Source: Acidithiobacillus thiooxidans ATCC 19377 (lineage in GTDB: Bacteria; Pseudomonadota; Gammaproteobacteria; Acidithiobacillales; Acidithiobacillaceae). Taken from it: 64,000 nucleotides of DNA. The notes under the pieces are model-generated. The model was not told the origin of the DNA and made no database searches. It saw only the letters and a list, made by a program, of their open reading frames with translations. Location: NCBI RefSeq assembly GCF_009662475.1, contig NZ_CP045571.1:256501-320500 (forward strand), written 5' to 3'. Positions 62,943 to 64,000 of the stretch are shown one piece after another; position 1 is the first letter of the stretch; each line of letters starts with the position of its first letter. The translations under genes and the position numbers were made by a program.

Positions 62943-63959
62943 ATGCCTTATCGTCTGACAATTGAACCCAGCGGTCACGAGATGGATTGCGATAGTGATG
63001 AAACCATACTCGAGGCGGCACTGCGTCATGGCTTTAATATTCCCTACAGCTGTCGCAATGGTACTTGTGCAACCTGTAAGGGGCGTATTTTAAGTGGCAC
63101 GGTAGATTATGGGGATATTGAAGAAAAAGTGCTCAGTGAGGCAGAAAAAATGGACGGTTTGGCCCTGTTTTGCCAGGCTATGCCCCTATCTGATCTGAAA
63201 ATTGAAGTACGCGAAATTGGTGCAGCCAAGGATATTCAGATTAAAACCCTGCCGGCACGGGTGGCTAAAATAGAGGACGTGGCTCCAGACGTGCGCGCAC
63301 TGTTCCTCAAAATACCCAGTACAGAGCGCCTGCAGTTCCTCCCCGGCCAGTATATAGACATTCTTTTGAAGGATGGCGGGCGTCGGGGTTTCTCGCTGGC
63401 GAATACCCCCAATGATGACGCTTTGCTGGAATTACATATCAAGAAAGTAGAGGGTGGTACGTTCACCGGGCACGTTTTTTCAGCAATGAAAGAAAAGGAT
63501 ATTGTGCGATTTGAGGGACCTTTGGGCACTTTTTTTGTGCGCCAGGAATCAACCCGACCGTTATTGATGGTGGCCACAGGGACAGGCTTTGCGCCGCTCA
63601 AGGGGATGCTTGAATCACTTTTTGCTCAGGGATCAATACGGCCAATACACTTTTATTGGGGGGTGCGTCATTCTGAAGATTTTTATTATGAAGATCTGTT
63701 ACAGGAATGGCAGTCGCTCCATAACCATTTTAATCTGACCAAAATTGTCTCACAACCGGATAGCCGGTGGTCGGGCCCTACGGGATATGTAACAGAGCAG
63801 GTGATTAAAGATTTTCCTGATGCCAGTGCTTTTGATGCTTATATTTGCGGCCATCCGGATATGGTTTTTTCTTTATCTGCGGCTTTAGCTCAGGCAGGAT
63901 TGGATTCAGAACATATATTCGCAGACGCATTTGTATTTGCCAAAGCAAAAACAAGCTGA
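62943..63959 (+). CDS. 2Fe-2S ferredoxin fused to FAD/NAD(P)H reductase
   Basis: This is a 338-residue electron-transfer flavoprotein. A plant-type 2Fe-2S domain fills about 1-90, with CRNGTCATCKG near 37-47 and a later cysteine in LFCQAMPL near 78. The FAD-binding domain follows (QFLPGQYIDILL; RRGFSLANTP, about 136-150), then the NAD(P)H domain with LLMVATGTGFAPLKGM near 206-221 and the C-terminal YICGHPDMV. The order resembles CDP-6-deoxyglucoseen reductase and phenol hydroxylase reductases. No hydroxylase is adjacent, so the redox partner is unknown. Confidence 0.88.
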   Translation: MPYRLTIEPSGHEMDCDSDETILEAALRHGFNIPYSCRNGTCATCKGRILSGTVDYGDIEEKVLSEAEKMDGLALFCQAMPLSDLKIEVREIGAAKDIQIKTLPARVAKIEDVAPDVRALFLKIPSTERLQFLPGQYIDILLKDGGRRGFSLANTPNDDALLELHIKKVEGGTFTGHVFSAMKEKDIVRFEGPLGTFFVRQESTRPLLMVATGTGFAPLKGMLESLFAQGSIRPIHFYWGVRHSEDFYYEDLLQEWQSLHNHFNLTKIVSQPDSRWSGPTGYVTEQVIKDFPDASAFDAYICGHPDMVFSLSAALAQAGLDSEHIFADAFVFAKAKTS

Positions 63960-64000
63960 CATAATAATTTTATTGGCGACTTTAGCCAAAATTTCAACTT

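Noticed and set aside
1-64000. CRISPR arrays, tRNA genes, insertion sequences, integrases or attachment sites
   Set aside because: No regular repeat-spacer pattern, cloverleaf-like sequence, transposase or integrase motif was seen by reading; a dedicated scan would be needed to exclude very degenerate copies.

Overview
The window is a gene-dense stretch of a gammaproteobacterial-type or Acidithiobacillus-like chromosome. The evidence is a complete mraZ-to-ftsZ division and cell-wall (dcw) cluster, a type A RNase P RNA, MurE with a meso-diaminopimelate signature, LPS core genes (lpxC, waaC, waaA), and SspA/SspB, Fis, DciA, Aat/Bpt and a bioFHCD operon. The genus is an inference from gene content and order; no 16S rRNA gene is present. 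No insertion sequence, prophage, CRISPR array or tRNA gene was recognised.

Layout. (1) About 1-5150: the 3' end of a visibly A/T-rich cluster that looks like an aryl-polyene/xanthomonadin-type pigment locus: an LpxL-like acyltransferase, a LolA-like protein, an MMPL exporter and a XanB2/FkbO/Hyg5-type chorismatase. (2) 5250-10386: sspB and a lytic transglycosylase on the plus strand, facing an aroQ-accB-accC-prmA-DUF3426-fis operon on the minus strand. (3) 10621-11922: a ferritin-like acyl-ACP desaturase homologue and an LRV-repeat protein. (4) 11939-29413, minus strand: the dcw cluster, with nearly every junction overlapping, headed by a sigma70-like promoter and three 10-bp-phased MraZ boxes. 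(5) 29737-30080: rnpB. (6) 30217-34155: a small orphan protein, then sspA-acyl-CoA ligase-cca on the minus strand. (7) 34449-39861: lpxC, dciA, secA and argJ. (8) 39861-49697: a Nudix/TenI fusion leading into a long, coupled lipopolysaccharide glycosylation operon that ends in waaA; the middle (about 44.1-46.6 kb) is A/T-richer, as is common for variable LPS loci. (9) 49694-52959, minus strand: a two-gene operon that reads as ovothiol biosynthesis, OvoA plus a PLP beta-lyase as candidate OvoB. (10) 53052-55427, minus strand: AbrB-type membrane protein, trmL and comF. (11) 55455-58964: bioF-bioH-bioC-bioD. (12) 59082-63959: htpX, aat-bpt, a FetB-like permease, rnt and a ferredoxin/flavin reductase.

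How they work together. Much of the window builds the envelope: peptidoglycan precursors and divisome, lipid A commitment (LpxC), Kdo and heptose addition, outer-core or O-antigen assembly, acyl precursors (AccB/AccC, biotin synthesis) and protein export (SecA). The most notable items are the probable ovothiol operon, the chorismatase-bearing pigment cluster cut by the left edge, a nine-G tract near the start of an LPS glycosyltransferase gene (possible phase variation), and the well-preserved MraZ operator.
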